A DNA stretch of 48,291 bases, from the IMG/VR virus record IMGVR_UViG_3300044638_003294, positions 1-48,291 of that record. One strand, 5' to 3'. Positions 6,079-14,185 of the stretch are shown here, piece by piece. A program made the position numbers and the translations under genes. This DNA comes from a virus. Each line of letters starts with the position of its first letter. Position 1 is the first letter of the stretch. The notes below the pieces were generated by a model. That model made no database searches, was not told the DNA's origin, and saw only the letters and a list, made by a program, of their open reading frames with translations.

Positions 6079-6362
6079 TGCCGACTCCAGAAGATCAAAT
6101 CCGTGTGCTACGCCAGCAGGCTGCTCTGTTTCCCGGGATGGCCAAGGCGTTGCGTGATAACGGAGGCAACGAAATGGACGCTATCGACCTCTTCACGCGG
6201 GCCGTGCGTGCGCGCACCGGAGTGATGCCCAGTAACTGGGAGGTCATTGACGCACTGAGCGAGCCGGGGACAGGTTTTGACAAGGCGAACAAACAGCGGT
6301 CTAGCGCCAGCGACAAAGCCGCCATATTGAACAAGTACCACAACGGCATGCAGGGCAGGTGA
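6078..6362 (+). CDS. Hypothetical protein, 94 aa
   Basis: Begins MPTPEDQIRVLRQQAALFPG. Start at 6078 is fixed by the TGATG overlap with the preceding stop. The product has a helical first half, DNGGNEMDAIDLFTRAVRAR, and a polar tail with DKANKQRSSASDKAAILNKY. No motif recognised. It belongs to a run of small genes that precede the scaffold and capsid genes. Confidence 0.75.
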   Translation: MPTPEDQIRVLRQQAALFPGMAKALRDNGGNEMDAIDLFTRAVRARTGVMPSNWEVIDALSEPGTGFDKANKQRSSASDKAAILNKYHNGMQGR

Positions 6363-6364
6363 CT

Positions 6365-6403
6365 ATGTTTGACTTCCTCTTTGACGACGACTGGGATGAG
6401 TAA
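6365..6403 (+). CDS. Possible 12-residue micropeptide
   Basis: The frame MFDFLFDDDWDE lies exactly between two coupled genes: two bases after one stop, and its TAA shares an A with the next ATG (TAATG). It is acidic and aromatic. It may be a true micropeptide or only a leader that couples translation across the gap. Confidence 0.3.
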   Translation: MFDFLFDDDWDE

Positions 6404-6678
6404 TGGACAAAGAAGGTGACAAGATCCGCCAGCTGAAGGCAGGTGCATGGAGCCGCAAGGAAGGGCAAGATCCTGACGGTGGGCTGAATGCGAAGGGGCG
6501 AGCAAGTTACAACCGCGCCACTGGTGCCAATCTCCAAGCACCCCAGCCAGAGGGCGGGCCGCGGAGAGACTCATTCTGTGCCAGGATGGAAGGCATGAAG
6601 CGCAAGCTCACCAGCGAGAAAACGGCCAACGACCCTGACAGCAGGATTAACAAGTCCTTGCGCGCGTGGAATTGCTAA
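6403..6678 (+). CDS. DUF6321-like small basic protein, 91 aa
   Basis: Begins MDKEGDKIRQLKAGAWSRKE and carries the block GGLNAKGRASYNRATGANLQ, then PRRDSFCARMEGMKRKL and SRINKSLRAWNC. This order is typical of a small phage family, DUF6321 from memory, found near virion genes; role unknown. Highly basic, so nucleic-acid contact is plausible. Start shares an A with the micropeptide stop. The single conserved-looking Cys pair (SFC near the middle, C-terminal WNC) is typical of the family. Confidence 0.8.
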   Translation: MDKEGDKIRQLKAGAWSRKEGQDPDGGLNAKGRASYNRATGANLQAPQPEGGPRRDSFCARMEGMKRKLTSEKTANDPDSRINKSLRAWNC

Positions 6679-6693
6679 CTCTGAAGGATACGA

Positions 6694-7569
6694 ATGGCTG
6701 AGCCTCTAGACTCCCTATACAACCTTCCCGGCCGTCTGGCGCGTAGCGTAGCTGGCTACGAAATGGACTCGCAGAAGGAGTGGGCCGACAAGCAGCGACA
6801 GGAGAAGTTGCTTCAGCGTCTCGCTACTATCCACCCCACTGCCGCCGACAGAGCCAAGATCGATCCGCGGATAGCGTCAGAGATAGGTAGCTATGAGCGC
6901 GGTGAGTTGGATTCGCTCAAGTCTCCCTACCATTGGCGAGGGGTATTGGCTCCCGGCGCACCCTTGTACAACGCGGCGGCAGCGTTCAGCGCCGTGCCCC
7001 AGATGGCCGTGGCGAGCAGTCAACGTCTCGCTAACTGGGTAGATCCACAAGGCAATCCCTACCCCAACGCCAAGAAGCAGTTCGACAGCGCCCTCAACAC
7101 CGCCACACTCTATGGTGCCGAGGCGGCGGGCATGGTTCCAAAGGGAACTCCGACAGTTGTGGATGTAGCGGAACAAGCGAGGGAGATGCGTGGGCGGCGA
7201 CCTGCGAACATCGCCCCCGCAGCCTGGGATGACATCGTCTCAGGAGTCTCCCAGCAACAGGCCGCGGATCTCCAGCTGTCAGCTTCTGATTCTCTCCATG
7301 CTGCCGGTGTTCCAAAGACCGCTGCGATGATTCTGGGCACTGGGATGGATTCTGTGCTGGACCCGTTGAACGGACTCGGCCATGCAGTCCGCGCGGCCCG
7401 TGCAGGCAAGAGCGCTCTCGGGGCATTGGCCACTGAGTTTGGTATTGGCCAAGCATTGATCTCGCCGTCCTACGGCATCCCCCTGCTATCGAATCTGATC
7501 CCAGAACTCGCTCCGTCGCCGCAAGCCGACTACAACACCCGTCCCGGCGACTACATAAGGCAATACTGA
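6694..7569 (+). CDS. Hypothetical structural protein, 291 aa
   Basis: Begins MAEPLDSLYNLPGRLARSVA; GAAGGATACGA precedes the ATG. Alanine- and glycine-rich in the middle (LYNAAAAFSAVPQMAVASSQ) with amphipathic helices and a C-terminal stretch GIGQALISPSYGIPLLSNLI that is hydrophobic but not a clear membrane span. Its opening and 'DPLNGLGHAV' phrase recall the beginning of the 1197-residue protein at 36967 (DPLTYLNPLA), so it may be a related internal virion protein. Function not established. Confidence 0.75.
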   Translation: MAEPLDSLYNLPGRLARSVAGYEMDSQKEWADKQRQEKLLQRLATIHPTAADRAKIDPRIASEIGSYERGELDSLKSPYHWRGVLAPGAPLYNAAAAFSAVPQMAVASSQRLANWVDPQGNPYPNAKKQFDSALNTATLYGAEAAGMVPKGTPTVVDVAEQAREMRGRRPANIAPAAWDDIVSGVSQQQAADLQLSASDSLHAAGVPKTAAMILGTGMDSVLDPLNGLGHAVRAARAGKSALGALATEFGIGQALISPSYGIPLLSNLIPELAPSPQADYNTRPGDYIRQY

Positions 7570-7637
7570 CAACACCCGTAACAAAATATGAGTAACAGGA
7601 CACTGACTATGTAGACCCTTCCCCCGAAAGGAAATAC
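7570..7637 (+). promoter_or_regulatory. Possible promoter gap before scaffold/capsid genes
   Basis: The 68-base gap contains a GTAAC repeat (7578 and 7592) and ACTATGTAGAC at 7606-7616, close to the ACTATTAGACT motif of the control region. No sigma-70 -35 box is visible at the right distance. Promoter by a phage-specific factor is a guess from the shared motif. Confidence 0.3.
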
Positions 7638-8654
7638 ATGTCAGACGAAACACCAGAACTCCAGACGCAGGAAGCTCCCGTAGCTGAGACAAGCTACGAT
7701 GCGCCCTCGCAGGATACGGCCGGTTCAGAGACTTCTACTCCCGGCTTTGATACCCCCTACTCTGCCTTTCGGCACCTCCCCGACTTCCAGGGTCAGGACG
7801 ATCTCTCAATCGCCCAGAACCTCTATCGGGCCTACAACGGCTACGGCGAGACTCAGCGGCAGCTGCAGCAGTACCAGTCGGTCGTTCCCTACGCTCAGGA
7901 ATACCTGCGGAACCAGCGGGAGTTTGAGACTTGGAAGAAGTCTCAGGCCGAAGCTGCCAAGCCGAAGGAACCCGAAGCTCCGAAGTGGTGGTCGCCGCCG
8001 CAGGTCAAGGATACGTGGAAGAGCTACATCGTCCGCGACCCGGCCACGGGCAAGGAAGTGATCTCGCAGGACGCTCCCTATGAGGCCCAGCAGGCTCTCA
8101 GGGAATACCAGAGCTACACGGCGGACTTCGCCCGCAAGCTGGTGACCGATCCCGAGAACACGCTCAAGCCCTTCGTTGAGCAGGTCGCGATCCAGAAGGC
8201 TCAGGAGATGGTGCAGAACCATCTCAGCCAGTACCAGACGCAGAACTACGTGCAGGATCTGGAGCGTCAGAACGCCGACTGGCTCTACGACCAGCAGGGC
8301 AATCCCACCCGGGAAGGTCAGGCGATCTCGCAGTACATCGCCCAAGCACAGCAGCTTGGCATCCAGTCGGCCAATGACCGCTGGAAGTACGCGACCGGCA
8401 TGCTGCAGCGCGACCTGTTGAACATGCGCTATCAGCAGATGCAGCAGATGCAGGCTCAGCCTCAGATGGCCCCCCCTGCCCCTCCTGTCCCCCAGGCCGA
8501 CCCCGTTGCAGAACAGAACATGCAGTTCCTTCGCGAGCGCGCAACACGCACTCCGAATCGAAGTGCAGGAACTACGGAACCGCGGGCACCGCGCGCGCGG
8601 ATGAGTTTTGAGGACCGGCTGAAAAGCCAACTCGCTAACGATGGAGTTATCTGA
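7638..8654 (+). CDS. Probable scaffolding protein, 338 aa
   Basis: Begins MSDETPELQTQEAPVAETSY. The product is acidic at the N-terminus, helical and Gln-rich through the middle (QAISQYIAQAQQLGIQSAN; MRYQQMQQMQAQPQMAPPAP) and basic at the C-terminus (RARMSFEDRLKSQLANDG). That charge layout and the position directly before the capsid gene, coupled by TGATG, are what scaffolding proteins show; they form the internal core of the procapsid and leave before packaging. No protease domain is visible, so it is unlikely to be self-cleaving. Assigned from context, not from a match. Confidence 0.75.
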   Translation: MSDETPELQTQEAPVAETSYDAPSQDTAGSETSTPGFDTPYSAFRHLPDFQGQDDLSIAQNLYRAYNGYGETQRQLQQYQSVVPYAQEYLRNQREFETWKKSQAEAAKPKEPEAPKWWSPPQVKDTWKSYIVRDPATGKEVISQDAPYEAQQALREYQSYTADFARKLVTDPENTLKPFVEQVAIQKAQEMVQNHLSQYQTQNYVQDLERQNADWLYDQQGNPTREGQAISQYIAQAQQLGIQSANDRWKYATGMLQRDLLNMRYQQMQQMQAQPQMAPPAPPVPQADPVAEQNMQFLRERATRTPNRSAGTTEPRAPRARMSFEDRLKSQLANDGVI

Positions 8655-9775
8655 TGAGCAGTTCGACTGACTGGGCAAGGTCTATTGCTACGACCATTGT
8701 AAACCACCTTCGGGAAGAAGAAGTAGCATCGCTTCGTAAGTACAAGTTGTTTGCCGCTCTGGAAGGCTCGGGCCAGATCCGCACCAACATGTCAGGCAGG
8801 GGTTTCGATTGGGAAATCCAGTACAGAAATCACACGCCATCGGGGAATAACGGAGAAACGCCACGGACCTTCGCACGCCAGAACCTCTGGAAGCGAGCGG
8901 AGCTTGAATTCCGCGGCGCACAGGCAAGCGATGCCATCTATAAGAAGGAGATGCTTGAGAACCGTTCGGCTCAGGCGCTTGTAAACGTCGCTGGTAAGAT
9001 GGCGAGCCGCCTGCTTACTAGCATGGAGCAGTACCTTGCAAAGGAATGGACAATCGACGGCTATGCTGCGGGTAACGAACTCCGCTTCCACGGCATCGAA
9101 AGTTTCATGGGCTTGGCCGCTACGCCGCAGACGATCAATAAGACCACCGGCGCGCTTCGCAACCGGAACGATGAGGATCCGTTCTACGCACCGTCCGATA
9201 CCTACGCCGGTCTTTCGACCGTCCTGGGTGCGTACGGCGGTTCGCAGACGACGGGCGTCTGGCCCAACGGCTCGGCCGATCCTGAGTTTGATTTTTTCAC
9301 GCCTGTGATTGTCCAGGGTCTTAGCACCTACTTCAATGCGACCGGGAACACTTGGTCCGCCAACTGCGTGAAGGCTGTTCGCGAGGCGATTCATCAGACC
9401 CGCCGGAACGATAGTAAGGAAGATCAAGTTGACATGCTGCTGTTTGATCGACGCAGCTACATCGACTTCCTCAACACGCTGGACTCCAAGGAGCGTGTGA
9501 TTGTCAGCCGTACTAACGGCCTGCGATCCTATGGTTTCACCGATGTGTTTGAACTGGACGGGGTGGAAATCGCGAGCGAAGGTTCTGTTCCTGCGGGCAC
9601 CGGCTATGGCCTGTCTGTGGGCAACATTGAACTGCTCTGCATGGAAGGCCAGCTGATGAATTCAGAAGGTCCGTTCTATGACGAAATCACCCAGCAGTAT
9701 CGCTACGTTGTTTCGACGCTCGGCAACTTGAAGTTCAAGTCGCCGCGTAACTTCTTCAAAATCATCACCGCCTGA
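8654..9775 (+). CDS. Major capsid protein (HK97 fold)
   Basis: The 373-residue product begins MSSSTDWARSIATTIVNHLR and has the features of short capsid proteins of this type: an N-terminal helix, an E-loop-like SGRGFDWEIQYRNHTPSGNN, a central helix with QALVNVAGKMASRLLTSMEQ, and a beta-rich C-terminal half with YIDFLNTLDSKERVIV and FELDGVEIASEGSVPAG. It ends GNLKFKSPRNFFKIITA. The size, the scaffold candidate just upstream and a decoration candidate just downstream agree. Forms the icosahedral shell; no fused protease is present. Confidence 0.9.
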   Translation: MSSSTDWARSIATTIVNHLREEEVASLRKYKLFAALEGSGQIRTNMSGRGFDWEIQYRNHTPSGNNGETPRTFARQNLWKRAELEFRGAQASDAIYKKEMLENRSAQALVNVAGKMASRLLTSMEQYLAKEWTIDGYAAGNELRFHGIESFMGLAATPQTINKTTGALRNRNDEDPFYAPSDTYAGLSTVLGAYGGSQTTGVWPNGSADPEFDFFTPVIVQGLSTYFNATGNTWSANCVKAVREAIHQTRRNDSKEDQVDMLLFDRRSYIDFLNTLDSKERVIVSRTNGLRSYGFTDVFELDGVEIASEGSVPAGTGYGLSVGNIELLCMEGQLMNSEGPFYDEITQQYRYVVSTLGNLKFKSPRNFFKIITA

Positions 9776-9793
9776 GAAAGGACTATAGTCAAA

Positions 9794-10411
9794 ATGGGAC
9801 TGCAAGCTGATCCTCCGTTCGGTCTGGGCCAGACGCTTGGCCTGGATGGTGTCAATGATAGTTTGTACGGCCTCTCGTCTGGGTCGTACGGCGACAACTG
9901 GGTGGGCTGTGTGAAGGAGTTCACGGATGTGAACCCCGTCAACGGCCAGGTCCGCAGCAATCGTCGCAAGGTCTGCATCGCTGTTCGTAACACCTCGGGT
10001 GCGGCCTTGCTGCCCAAGCGAGTTGTTCGTCTGGCGGGCACGGGCAAGGCGCTTTACAGCGCGGCTGATGGCTACGCTTCGGTGACCAACGACGCGCTCG
10101 TTGGTGTGGTGGACGAGTTCCTCCCGGCCGGTGGCGTTGCCAACAACGATGTGTTCTGGGTGACGGTTGATGGCCCGACCGAAGTGTCGGTTGCCCTCTC
10201 CGGTTCGGACGTTGCCGTCCGCTCGGCTCTGTCGGTGATCACCGCTGCAGCCAGCACATCAACCACGGCTGGCCGCGTCACGGTGTCCCCGCTGTCGTCC
10301 AGCACCGCTGGTGCCAACGACAACGGCATCGGTGTCATCGGTTATGCGGCGAGTGCCGGTGCGACGACCGGCTCGGCCGTTCTCGCGCTGATCAAGACTC
10401 GGGCTTCGTAA
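9794..10411 (+). CDS. Probable head decoration protein, 205 aa
   Basis: Begins MGLQADPPFGLGQTLGLDGV. After a Gly-rich lead the chain is beta-rich and Ser/Thr/Ala/Val-rich (RKVCIAVRNTSGAALLPKRV; GVGVVDEF-like LVGVVDEFLPAGGVANNDVF; WVTVDGPTEVSV), which is how small capsid-decoration proteins of this type look; they stabilise the shell from outside. GAAAGGACTATAGTC precedes the ATG, and GACTATAGTC is a perfect 10-base palindrome (9781-9790). A strong terminator follows, so capsid and decoration genes probably give a distinct abundant transcript. Assignment rests on position and composition. Confidence 0.75.
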   Translation: MGLQADPPFGLGQTLGLDGVNDSLYGLSSGSYGDNWVGCVKEFTDVNPVNGQVRSNRRKVCIAVRNTSGAALLPKRVVRLAGTGKALYSAADGYASVTNDALVGVVDEFLPAGGVANNDVFWVTVDGPTEVSVALSGSDVAVRSALSVITAAASTSTTAGRVTVSPLSSSTAGANDNGIGVIGYAASAGATTGSAVLALIKTRAS

Positions 10412-10437
10412 TACTGCCCTTCACGGGCTTTCGGGGG

Positions 10438-10472
10438 CGGGGCCAGGGTGGAAACATCCTGGCCCCGTTTTC
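10438..10472 (+). terminator. Rho-independent terminator after head genes
   Basis: Perfect 10-bp stem CGGGGCCAGG / CCTGGCCCCG with loop GTGGAAACAT, followed by TTTTC. It lies 27 bases past the stop of the decoration gene and likely limits or tunes read-through from the highly expressed capsid genes. Confidence 0.85.
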
Positions 10473-10475
10473 TAG

Positions 10476-10631
10476 ATGGATCAACCACCAGCAATCCAGA
10501 ACCTGGACTTCCTGCGCCAGCTAATCGCTGAGATCCGCAATCTCCCGCAGGACGATGCTGAACGCCTTCGCATGTACTACGGCACGGGCGTGGGCACGGA
10601 CGGCATGACCACTCAGCAGGAGGATCGGTAA
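10476..10631 (+). CDS. Small hypothetical protein, 51 aa
   Basis: Frame from the ATG at 10476 begins MDQPPAIQNLDFLRQLIAEI and ends TTQQEDR; the stop shares an A with the next ATG (TAATG at 10629-10633), which supports it being translated and coupled to the 649-residue gene. Helical N-terminal half, no motif. It starts immediately after the terminator's T run, so any transcript must read through or start elsewhere; no ribosome-binding site is obvious upstream of its ATG. Confidence 0.6.
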   Translation: MDQPPAIQNLDFLRQLIAEIRNLPQDDAERLRMYYGTGVGTDGMTTQQEDR

Positions 10632-12580
10632 TGGCGTTCAACTACCGCGCGCAGTCCAACCCGACCTCCCAGCAAGCGAAGCCGCAAGCGAGCATGCAGG
10701 CTAGCACTCAGCCAACACAGCAGCCATCCCCGTCCAAGGCTCCTGACATGTCCGTGTACGCACAGCCCGCGTACAACTCGTCCAACGTGCCTCGCACTCC
10801 TCCCAAGGGTGCGCAGCAGAATGACCTTTCGGGGCAGGTGCCTTCCAACCAGATTTGGGCGCAGGCGTACAACCAAGCCTCCAAGCAGTACGGCGGCAAC
10901 ACGCAGGCCCAGTCGTTTACGATGCCCGGGACGTTCACATCTCAGGGCTATAACCCGACGACCGGCCAGTACGGCCAGATGACTGGCGGGCAGAGCAACG
11001 CTGGCAACATGGCATACAACGCCATCGATCAGCGCCCAGGTCCGATCCAAGCTAGCGCAACCGGCGTTGATGGAAGCCAGATGCCGTGGCAGGACACGCT
11101 GCGGCAGGGCGAGGCGTTTGTCGGCAACCTCTCGCAGAGGCTCGGGCAGTACAGCAGTGGCCAGCTAACCGGCCCAGTGACATTCGATCAAGGCCAGCTG
11201 ATGCAGCAGGCTAACGACCAGCTTGCCAACGGCTCGTTCTACAACCCGTTCTCGCAGCAGAACGCCATGCAGAACCCCGATGTCCAGCGGGCGATGGGCA
11301 ACGCCACCCAGTACATGCAGGGCAACTTCCAGAATCCCTTTGGCAACAGCCCCGCCGCCAACACTCCCAGGCCATCATTGAGCCAGGAGTCATATGACCC
11401 ATTCGGCCCGCAGGGATTTGGTGCCGATCAGTTCTATGTCCGCCCACCAGCGCAGGCGCCCGGCGAGTTTGACTGGATGAATGATCGGTCACTCAATCAA
11501 CCGCGCATCTCTGGCCAGCCTGGACGTAGATCCGCCTTCATCGGCGGCGACATGGGTATTAGCGAAGCCCAGATGGGGACGGAAGCGTTTGACAAGCTGT
11601 TGGCGGAGCAGTCTGCGAAGTACGGCCCGCCAACCCCTCTTCGTCCCTTCCGATCAGGCAATGAGCCGCCTGGTTCAGCGCGGCCCACCCAGCCGCCTTC
11701 GCAGGGAACACCATACAACCCGCGCGCGGCGCAGCAGGAAGAACCAATCCGGCTGGCTCCGACAGTCAACGTCCCGGCTCGCCCAGACTACAACGCTCCT
11801 TCCGCCCCCGGCGAACCCATCCGGCTCGCCCCCGTAGTCAACGTCCCGCCCCGACCAGCATCTCCGCAGCGCCAGTCTCCTGCTCCAGCCCCAAGTGCCG
11901 CCCGCCCCATTGAGCCGCCATCACAAGGCACTCCCTACAACCCCCAAGCAGCAGTCCAAGGACTACCGGATGTTCCCGATGCCGCGGCTCAGCCTTCCTA
12001 CGGCGAGGATCCGATTGCGGCTCGCAAGAGGGCTTCTAAAGACAAGGCTAAAGAGGACGCCGACCTTCAGACGCTGCGCGACCGTTGGCTCAGTGGTGCG
12101 ACCACCGGCCAGTCTTACCGGGAAAAGCTGGGCGGAAAGAACTTCAAAGACCGCACGCCAGACGAGATGGCCGACCAGTACACGGGTGAACTCTGGAAGC
12201 GGCTTAACGATGGCCGATTGAGCCAAGCCGATTACGACAAGGCCGTTGCTGGAATGGACACGGACCTCAACCAGTCGAAGGCCAGACAGGCAAAGATACA
12301 GCAGATCGAAAGCGAGATGCGCAAGTGGGAAGCGGCCACCTACGGCACATTCAAAGGCAACGGCCCGCCAGCAGAATGGCGTTCTCACATCCAAGCCCTG
12401 CAGAGACTGCGGACTAGGGCAGAAGCTGGTGATCCCGCCGCGTTGGCGTGGAACCCCAAGATGAAGGCTCCACCTCCCAACATGCCCGCCACCTCTAGGC
12501 CGGATCGCGGCGGCTTCAACAATCGCAAGTTCTCGGGCCTCGCAGGCAACGCGCGGCCGACAGGGTACTCCTGGAACTGA
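10631..12580 (+). CDS. Gln/Pro-rich repetitive structural protein, 649 aa
   Basis: Begins MAFNYRAQSNPTSQQAKPQA. The first two thirds are low-complexity, dominated by Gln, Asn, Pro, Ser and Tyr. Two motifs are duplicated: PPSQGTPYNP followed by RAA or QAA, and EPIRLAP followed by TVNVP or VVNVP. The C-terminal third changes to a charged helical domain (DPIAARKRASKDKAKEDADL; TPDEMADQYTGELWKRLNDG) and ends with a Gly/Asn/Arg tail. Proteins of this make-up sit between capsid and terminase genes in many environmental podovirus-like genomes and are usually virion components. No enzyme motif. Function unknown. Confidence 0.8.
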   Translation: MAFNYRAQSNPTSQQAKPQASMQASTQPTQQPSPSKAPDMSVYAQPAYNSSNVPRTPPKGAQQNDLSGQVPSNQIWAQAYNQASKQYGGNTQAQSFTMPGTFTSQGYNPTTGQYGQMTGGQSNAGNMAYNAIDQRPGPIQASATGVDGSQMPWQDTLRQGEAFVGNLSQRLGQYSSGQLTGPVTFDQGQLMQQANDQLANGSFYNPFSQQNAMQNPDVQRAMGNATQYMQGNFQNPFGNSPAANTPRPSLSQESYDPFGPQGFGADQFYVRPPAQAPGEFDWMNDRSLNQPRISGQPGRRSAFIGGDMGISEAQMGTEAFDKLLAEQSAKYGPPTPLRPFRSGNEPPGSARPTQPPSQGTPYNPRAAQQEEPIRLAPTVNVPARPDYNAPSAPGEPIRLAPVVNVPPRPASPQRQSPAPAPSAARPIEPPSQGTPYNPQAAVQGLPDVPDAAAQPSYGEDPIAARKRASKDKAKEDADLQTLRDRWLSGATTGQSYREKLGGKNFKDRTPDEMADQYTGELWKRLNDGRLSQADYDKAVAGMDTDLNQSKARQAKIQQIESEMRKWEAATYGTFKGNGPPAEWRSHIQALQRLRTRAEAGDPAALAWNPKMKAPPPNMPATSRPDRGGFNNRKFSGLAGNARPTGYSWN

Positions 12581-12585
12581 ATCGG

Positions 12586-12614
12586 TTGACGCGCGCTTAG
12601 TAATACTGTAGACT
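12586..12614 (+). promoter_or_regulatory. Promoter candidate before glycosyltransferase gene
   Basis: TTGACG (12586-12591), a 17-base spacer and TAGACT (12609-12614), 26 bases upstream of the ATG at 12640. The -10 part also contains the ACTGTAGACTT core (12605-12615) shared with the control region. Confidence 0.5.
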
Positions 12615-12639
12615 TGTACACCTATCCCCGGGGTGTGAA

Positions 12640-13506
12640 ATGCAACAAAAGTTCTCCATCGGCTTCTGCACGTTCTCTTATGGTGGCAATGGCGGCATCT
12701 CCTCTGAGGTGCCTGACATTCGGGAGTGGATGCTTCCGGCCACCTCTAGTCTTTCCCAAGACCCTCGCGTCTCGCGGATCCAAGTTTGGAATCTGTCTGA
12801 TACGCCCATCACAATGACCCGCAATCGGGCCGTCCTCATGGCTCGCCAGTACGGTGTCGATGTGCTTGTGATGGTGGACTCGGACATGAAGCCCGATCTG
12901 TACACTGGGCAAGCCGATGCCAAGCCGTTCCTGTCGTCGTCGTTTGACTTCTTGGTAGACCACTACCACAAGGGTCCGGTGGTCATCGGCGCGCCCTACT
13001 GCGGCCCGCCGCCGCATGAGAACGTCTACGTGTTCCGATGGCAGGCCCACCAGTCAGAGAACGCCAACCCAGACTTTAAGCTGGAGATGTACGACCGTGA
13101 CACCGGGGCGAAGATGGCGGGCATCCAAGAGTGCGCCGCCCTGCCCACGGGATTGATCATGTACGACATGCGGGCGTTTGAGGTGACTGAGCCACAGACC
13201 TCATCTGACAACCCATGGTTCTACTACGAATACCCAGACAAGTATCAGTCCGAGAAGTCATCGACTGAGGATGTGACGATGACCCGCGACCTGTCGCTCG
13301 CAGGCACGCAGAAGCTGGGCTACAACCCTGTCTTCTGCAACTGGGATGCGTGGGCTGGGCACTGGAAACCGAAGTGCGTGGGCAAGCCCCAGGTCGTCCA
13401 GGCTGTGGACATCAGCGCGAAGCTCAAGCAGTGCTGGGAAGCCAACTACGATGCGAGCGTGAAGCTGATGGATCTTCGCCCTAAGTGGAGCGTGAAACCT
13501 GTCTGA
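12640..13506 (+). CDS. GT-A-fold glycosyltransferase
   Basis: The 288-residue product begins MQQKFSIGFCTFSYGG. It shows a nucleotide-sugar-type layout: an N-terminal beta-alpha part with ITMTRNRAVLMARQYGVDVL, a DSD motif at residues 80-82 in VMVDSDMKPD (the DxD that binds the metal and sugar nucleotide in GT-A enzymes), and an acceptor/catalytic C-terminal part with STEDVTMTRDLSLAG and WDAWAGHWKPK. The enzyme should transfer a sugar to a phage or host acceptor; which one is unknown. Location amid virion genes favours a virion protein or phage DNA over cell-wall work, but that is inference. It has its own promoter candidate upstream. Confidence 0.75.
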   Translation: MQQKFSIGFCTFSYGGNGGISSEVPDIREWMLPATSSLSQDPRVSRIQVWNLSDTPITMTRNRAVLMARQYGVDVLVMVDSDMKPDLYTGQADAKPFLSSSFDFLVDHYHKGPVVIGAPYCGPPPHENVYVFRWQAHQSENANPDFKLEMYDRDTGAKMAGIQECAALPTGLIMYDMRAFEVTEPQTSSDNPWFYYEYPDKYQSEKSSTEDVTMTRDLSLAGTQKLGYNPVFCNWDAWAGHWKPKCVGKPQVVQAVDISAKLKQCWEANYDASVKLMDLRPKWSVKPV

Positions 13507-14041
13507 GTACAAGGCGTGCATCCAGTGCGGGACTAGCTATGAGCTAACCCCAACGTACTGGCATAAGAGCAAGGACGGGTTTCACGCGCGGTGCCGCAAG
13601 TGCCGCAACGCCCATGAGAAGAAGGCCCGCAAGAAGAAGGGCAACAAGAAGCTCGCGGAGATTGAGAAGGGCGCGGTCGATCTGTTCGTAGCATCGGCCA
13701 GGATCGGCGGCGCGAACATCCCCCACTCGTCTGAACTGCTAGAAGTTCTGATGGAGTATTTCGGTGGGGTGCGAGGCTTCGCCAACGTGTACCTCAAGCA
13801 GTTTTTCGACGCTCCTTCTGGAGGAGCATTTCGGACGAAGATGTTGGAGACAATCGTTCGGTTGACTTCCGCAAACACTGCACTTGGCGGTGCGAAGAAG
13901 CCATTGGAACTGATGACCGACGAAGAGTTGGAGTCGGAGTTGCGGCGCAAGGTGCTGGAGGCTGCTATGAGTCTGAGGACAGTCGATGCTGTGGAGTCTG
14001 CGCCTTTGCTGACATCCCAGCGCAATGGAGATTCCACATGA
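13499..14041 (+). CDS. Zinc-finger small terminase candidate with CTG start
   Basis: The frame is open from a TGA at 13493 to the stop at 14041, yet has no ATG, GTG or TTG before the internal ATG at 13751. The CTG at 13499 sits 8 bases after GGAG and gives SEYKACIQCGTSYELTP as the opening, so I take it as the start (180 residues). Residues 7-35 form a CxxC-x21-CxxC zinc ribbon, then a very basic stretch HEKKARKKKGNKK. The C-terminal half (LLEVLMEYFGGVRGFANVYL, then LTSANTALGGAKKPLELMTD) looks like a helical small-terminase region. Lying before the large terminase, it probably recognises the packaging site. Start codon and role are inferred; starting at 13751 would lose the finger. Confidence 0.65.
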   Translation: MSEYKACIQCGTSYELTPTYWHKSKDGFHARCRKCRNAHEKKARKKKGNKKLAEIEKGAVDLFVASARIGGANIPHSSELLEVLMEYFGGVRGFANVYLKQFFDAPSGGAFRTKMLETIVRLTSANTALGGAKKPLELMTDEELESELRRKVLEAAMSLRTVDAVESAPLLTSQRNGDST

Positions 14042-14173
14042 GCAAAAGCGTCCAGGAACGGATAATGGGTCGCATATCTCGGATCCTGCACGTTTTTGGC
14101 TCGCTGGTTTGGGGTGACCCCGGAGTCTGTTTCGATGATACATGTTGGCAAGAACTGGGCTTGGCTAGCGTAA
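14038..14173 (+). pseudogene. Frameshifted small helix-turn-helix protein
   Basis: ATG at 14038 (ATGA overlap with the previous stop) reads MSKSVQERIMGRISRIL. After about 20 codons the plus-one frame gives a convincing helix-turn-helix, LARWFGVTPESVSMIHVGKN followed by WAWLA, whose TAA at 14171-14173 lies in the AAAGGAG of the next gene. The two parts join near the run TTTTT (14094-14098). In the original frame, the text turns unlike-protein (FGSLVWGDPGVCFDD). Either one base was lost or gained in the sequence or the gene, or the ribosome shifts frame here. If intact it would be a 44-residue DNA-binding protein. Confidence 0.5.
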
Positions 14174-14185
14174 AGGAGATTTCAC

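Noticed and set aside
7806-8678. 290-residue minus-strand ORF over the scaffold gene
   Set aside because: Leu/Arg-rich antisense reading of a GC-rich gene with no start signals; the plus strand has coupling and context.
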